From contig CM069598.1 of the NCBI GenBank assembly GCA_035771175.1, positions 14,756,438-14,820,437 on the forward strand: 64,000 nt of DNA. Reading direction: 5' to 3'. Of this stretch, positions 59,691-64,000 are shown one piece after another (the first letter of the stretch is position 1; each line of letters opens with the position of its first letter). The DNA comes from Paratinospora sagittata. Its lineage: Eukaryota; Streptophyta; Magnoliopsida; Ranunculales; Menispermaceae. The notes under the pieces are model-generated. The model saw only the letters and a list, made by a program, of their open reading frames with translations. It ran no database searches and was not told where the DNA came from. The position numbers and the translations under genes were made by a program.

Positions 59691-60920
59691 TATTTTCTCC
59701 TTGCCAGTGAGAAAATGCAACCCAAAAGAAGAGGAAGGTCACGCACCGTTCATCAAACAGAGAAGGCACCTCCTGAGCCACTAAATCAGGAACCGTCACC
59801 TCTAAGGACGGAGTAGGCCGCACAGGACACTACCACCACTTCTGGACAGGCAGTGCCATCTCAACCTACACACTTCACCACTTCCGGGCATGGAACACTT
59901 TTTTGCCTGATTCACTGAGGCGATGAAGGGGACTGTACAAATGGTCGTTCGTGAGACAACGACTAATCAGGTGATCACCGTTTAGGCACCTCTCATATCT
60001 GATTCTGATTGCCAAACCGATTAGATCACAAAATACAAAAGGCTCCAGCCCATCACTTTTTCAGGCACCCCAGATGCTGATGAGGCTCAGAAATGGCTAG
60101 ACGAGTCTAAAAAGGCTCTTGAGGCTATAAGACTCAGCAATGATAGAAAAAATTCTCTAGCTTCATGCCAACTCGTTGGTGGAGCTAATTTTTGGTGAAA
60201 AACAGTGAAGGAGGACCCAAGGGTCAATGTGACAACCATGACTTGGATAGAATTCGAGTCATCGTTTGTTGATGAATATTTCCTTGGCGTCGTGAAAAGG
60301 CAAAAAGGCCAGGAGTTTGCAAGGCTCTATCAGGGCAGCATGACTATTCGAGAATATGCTGCAAAGTTCACAGAATTATCAGTCTTATCTATCTCCGCAA
60401 TCTCTACGGAGTGAGACAAAACTGAGAAATTCTTCAATGGCCTCCGACCTAACATTCACCAAGCCCTGGCTTTCTTAGAGCTAAAGAACTTCAGAGAACT
60501 TGTAAATATGGCCATGACCTATGAGCATGAGAAGATTGATCAAGAACAAAGGATTAATAGGGAAAAATGGGCTACAACTTTTTCCCAACAGGGAACTCAG
60601 CAAGGCAACAAGAAAAAACCTATCTGAATTCAAACCCAGCCCTCCTAGCCCCAGTTCAAAAAATATGAGGCCACTGCACCTACGACTGAAACTTCTAACC
60701 CTGGCCATCAGAGTTTTCATAATCATAATAGAGGAGGCCGCAATGGCAATAGCAGAGGTGGTGGCGAGCAACACCACAATCAGCGAACTGACAACAAGTG
60801 CCTCCACATCAAAGGATGACTTGTTACAACTGCGCCCAACAGGGCCATGTAAAAAGCCTTTGTCCCCACCCTCCACAATTGTAGCAGCCACTTCCTGCAC
60901 TCCCAGTCCAACAAACCCCA
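59690..60920 (+). pseudogene. Decayed Ty3/gypsy gag
   Basis: Broken frames give the retrotransposon capsid region: WLDESKKALEAIRLSND, then TMTWIEFESSFVDEYFLGVV and GMTIREYAAKF-type residues at 60205-60414, followed by FFNGLRPNIHQAL. A zinc knuckle, CYNCAQQGHVKSLC (CX2CX4HX4C), is at about 60,823-60,864 in a shifted frame. Several stops and at least one frameshift make it non-functional. Confidence 0.85.
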
Positions 60921-60921
60921 G

Positions 60922-62195
60922 TTGCTGTTAATGCCCAGCCCAGACAGAACTAGAGGCAAAGGCAGGCAACAGGGCAGAGCGTATGTCATCGCTCAACAAC
61001 CCCTTCCAGACAACAATGTAGTAGAAGGTACATTTCCTTTGTTTAATACAATGGTTCATGTCTTGTTTGATTCAGGTGCTACGCACTCCTTTATATTTTT
61101 TGCATTGGTAAGACATTTGGTGTTGCAACCTGAACCCACAAAGATCACAATCTATGTCTCAACACCAATAGGATCTGGTACTGACGTGAAAATAAAGTGT
61201 TCTAGATGTGAACTTCGAATGTTAGAACAAATAATTTATGCAGATCTCCTAGTGATGGACATTGAAGATTTCGACATCATCATCGGCATGGACTGGCTAG
61301 CACCATTGAATGCTAAAACCGATTGTTTAAAGAAACAAGTTCAGTTAACCTTGCCCATTGTCAAATATGACAATGAATCATCATCACTATACCTTCTTGA
61401 AGTGCATGATGTCCAGGTCATATCTGAATTCCCAACGATTTTTCTAAATGACCTTCCTAGTTTACTACCAGTTCGAGAATTCAATTTTGAGATCAAACTC
61501 ATACCAGGGATTGAACCCATCTCCATCCCACCATATAGAATGTCCAACGTCGAGCTAGTTGAGTTGGACAAACAACTGAAGGTATTGGAGAAGGCAGGCT
61601 TCATCCGAAAAAGTTCTTTACGACTTTGCATCAACTATTGCAAGCTGAATAACGCAACAATCAAGAATAGATACCCATTGATTTACGATCCGACTATCAT
61701 CAACTCCAGATCAAATAGTCAAAAATAAATAAAACGATTATCAGAACTCGGTACAGTCATTACGAGTTCTTGGTCATGTCGTTCGGTCTAACAAAGGCAC
61801 CTGTAGCAATCATGGATTTGATGAACCACATCTTTAGACCATATTTAGACCGATTCATGGTGGTCTTTGTAGATGATATCGTGGCGTATTCATCAACAGA
61901 GGAAGACAATAAGATACATCTGAGGATTGTCCTCCAGACCTTAAGGAACCATCAGTTATATGCAAAGTTGAGTAAGTGCGAATTTTGGGCGAAGAGAGTT
62001 CAATTCCTAAGTCATGTGGTTTCAGGCAATCGCATTGAAGTGGATCCTTCAAACGTTGAAGCGGTATTAAACTGGAAGGAGCCTACCACTGTTACTCAAA
62101 TTCGGAGTTTTCTCAGTTTGGCTTGCTATTACAGACGTTTCATCAAAGACTTCTCCAAGATTGCTGAATCTATGACCAAAGTGAATTCTTTTTAA
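60922..62195 (+). pseudogene. Decayed Ty3/gypsy protease and partial reverse transcriptase
   Basis: Frame 60922-61728 carries the aspartic protease (HVLFDSGATHSFI), IGMDWLAPLNAKTDC, and the reverse-transcriptase start (PPYRMSNVELVELDKQL; LRLCINYCKLN). Frame 61770-62195 holds the RT core ([47 protein letters not shown]) and ends [18 protein letters not shown]. Two internal deletions are visible, one before LRLCI and one after NRYPL. RNase H and integrase are absent because the PPT follows directly. Confidence 0.9.
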
Positions 62196-62206
62196 GGGGG
62201 GTAGAG
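62194..62206 (+). other. Polypurine tract of the gypsy element
   Basis: AAGGGGGGTAGAG immediately before the 3' LTR start TGTAATACC at 62207. Confidence 0.85.
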
Positions 62207-63337
62207 TGTAATACCTCTGGTTTACAAAAAAAATAATAAAAATTGGGCATTGCCCGAACCTTCGGGCGAAAGCCCGAACCTTCGGGCGAAAGCCAGAATC
62301 TTCAGGCGAAAAGCTCGAACCTTCAGGCGAAAGCCCGAACCTTTGAGTGTCTTATGACTTTTCATAAAGTTTGCATTCATTTATCATTATGTCTGTTATT
62401 CATTTACACAGCATTATTGCGTATAATGTTCATACATGTCATAGTTATGCCTTAATATTTGGAGTCTATGTATTACATTCTTACTACGCTGGATTAGTGG
62501 TCAATTTGACTTAATCAGACTTAGTCTTGTCCTCAGTAACTTTGAATAGTGAACAGGAGGCAGCTTGCTGCTCTAGAAGACTTGGTATTTAGGCGGGACC
62601 TTGTGTTCCAACCTCTCAACCTGGAGACTGGTCTGGTTGGTCATATTTGAAAGTTATCTGCTTGTATAAGTGATACTGGGCATCCTAACAATGTACGTGG
62701 TGATGCCGACCCTAATAAGTATCACCAGACATTGCCAAATCATGTCTAATATTAGGAAAGATCGAACCCACACATGTATAGTCATCATACATGAAACATG
62801 AACCACCTAGGGAAGTAAGTGGTTTGTGATCTATGGAATAGTTATTGGAGCAATTGTGCTCACTATTATTGATGTTTCCCCAGGAGATGGACACACAATG
62901 TGAACCTAGGATTACCTGAGGATGGACATTTGTACGTGAACCCAGGGCGATGAACGACTACAGAACCATTACGAGGCGGTGTTATGCATACATTCTTGTT
63001 AAGCCACGTTGTACTGTTTATAATGTTATGTTGTGTATATGTGATGTTTGATTATGAAGTCTTCTTTATTAATTGTCATATTCACAAACTATTTTACCCA
63101 CTGGGCTATAACTCACCCCGTTGTTAACCATTTTTATAGGAGTCTAGGGTGGATTGGGTGGAGGTGTTTAGGTCCTTATTTTGTACCCTTACTTATTTAC
63201 TAGGGAGATTTTGGGAGGATATTCCCTCAATTACATTTTGTACAAATATATTTTGAAATTAATGAAATCAGATTTGTACTCAAATTGTGTACCTAAGCAC
63301 TCGGTAACTGTTATAATGAATTCGTGCCCTGCATGTG
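62207..63337 (+). repeat. 3' LTR of the gypsy element, right end missing
   Basis: Begins TGTAATACCTCTGGTTTAC and matches the 5' LTR to about 63,335, where the similarity stops after CCCTGCATGTG. The last 75 or so bases of the LTR, present at 57,890-57,946, are lost at the junction with the next LTR. No target duplication can therefore be read. Confidence 0.88.
62250..62345. repeat. Five-copy GC-rich tandem repeat in the 3' LTR
   Basis: Five units of about 20 bp close to GCCCGAACCTTCGGGCGAAA. Each contains the near-palindrome CCCGAA..TTCGGG, able to form small hairpins. The 5' LTR has only one clear unit at about 56,683-56,705. Confidence 0.85.
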
Positions 63338-64000
63338 TGTAACACCCCGTGCTTTTAATCAAGGTATTTGGTTAATTTATACGTACACTGACGAGTATAA
63401 TACATGTATAAGTACCTTTAAAGTCATGTGTACATGTGTCAAATGAACTTGAAAATGTCAAAAGTCAGTTCAGAATGTGATTTTAAATAGAACTTGATTT
63501 ACGACACGTGTATGTCTCATGTGGATTGAGTGTATAGAAGAAGAAGATGAGGAATGAAGTAAGAAAAAAATAAAATAAAAATATATTACTGTTCATTTGC
63601 GGGTATTGTTCACCGAACAGTACTGTAATCAGTACTCATATGGAAAAAATAAAAAAAATAAATAAAAGGAAAGAAGTTGCTAGAATGCAACAAAAAAAAG
63701 AGAAGAAGCAGATAGAGAGAAAGGGAAGAACAGGCAGAGAGAAGAAGGAGAAGAAGAAAAAAGGGAAACATGGGATTCGCGCGAAATCAGGACCGGCGGT
63801 AAGTGATTTTCACTTTATTTCTTCGTGAATTTACTATCTAAGCTAGATGTAACGTTTCTAGCGGAGTAATTTTAGCTGTGGGAGCCATTTTACGACGTTT
63901 TCAACAATTGGGGTTTTGACCCAACATGAATGAAAATTCGGTAAGAAGGTTGGAAAACACTCCCTAGACTGTCGGGACCCCGAATATGTGGTTAGATTGA
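63338..64000 (+). mobile_element. Start of another LTR retrotransposon (partial)
   Basis: TGTAACACCCCGTGCTTTTAATC at 63338 is a typical plant gypsy LTR start, and it abruptly replaces the preceding LTR. The sequence to the window end is non-coding. The open frame 63640-63828 is Lys-rich low complexity. Its right end, PBS and family lie outside the window. Confidence 0.6.

Noticed and set aside
63640..63828. 62-codon Lys-rich open frame
   Set aside because: Purine-rich low complexity inside an LTR; no conserved motif.
1..64000. CRISPR arrays, bacterial-style operons or organelle genes
   Set aside because: No regularly spaced repeats and no bacterial or organelle genes; intron-rich genes and plant retroelements show this is nuclear plant DNA.

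Overview
This is nuclear DNA from a flowering plant, almost certainly a dicot. Three protein-coding genes sit in a background full of plant retrotransposons (L1 and RTE LINEs, Au SINEs, Ty1/copia and Ty3/gypsy elements) and small inverted-repeat DNA transposons. I cannot name the species.

Layout. (1) Positions 1 to about 43,340, minus strand: one giant gene for VPS18, a core subunit of the HOPS/CORVET endosome-vacuole tethering complexes. I rebuilt 21 coding exons that join in frame with no internal stop: 2,676 nt, 892 codons. The last exon or exons, the rest of the RING finger and the stop lie off the left edge. About 94% of the visible gene is intron, and the introns hold most of the mobile elements. 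(2) About 44,595-46,000, plus strand: a small intronless gene for an uncharacterised 289-residue protein, head to head with VPS18. (3) About 48,450-54,570, minus strand: a complete seven-exon gene for a cyclic-nucleotide-gated channel of the CNGC4 (HLM1/DND2) type, 686 residues, with a 3-kb first intron carrying an 845-bp inverted-repeat insertion. (4) 56,639-63,337: a decayed Ty3/gypsy retrotransposon with two LTRs, PBS and PPT. It has an extra reading frame upstream of gag and lacks RNase H and integrase. Its 3' LTR is cut at 63,338 by the start of another LTR that runs off the window.

The most informative structural areas are: the 7.3-kb VPS18 intron at 13,968-21,250, with copia elements in both orientations, an LTR flanked by both PPT and PBS, an internal fold-back junction and a hAT-like insertion; the small gypsy element at 27,555-29,710, whose leader-gag unit is duplicated together with an LTR fragment and a second PBS; and the gypsy element at 56.6-63.3 kb with the extra ORF.

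The three host genes show no operon-like link; their adjacency is ordinary plant gene order. I did not find a convincing new biological system. The interesting material is gene structure and transposon rearrangement. Exon boundaries come from splice-site reading plus remembered family conservation, without transcripts or database searches.
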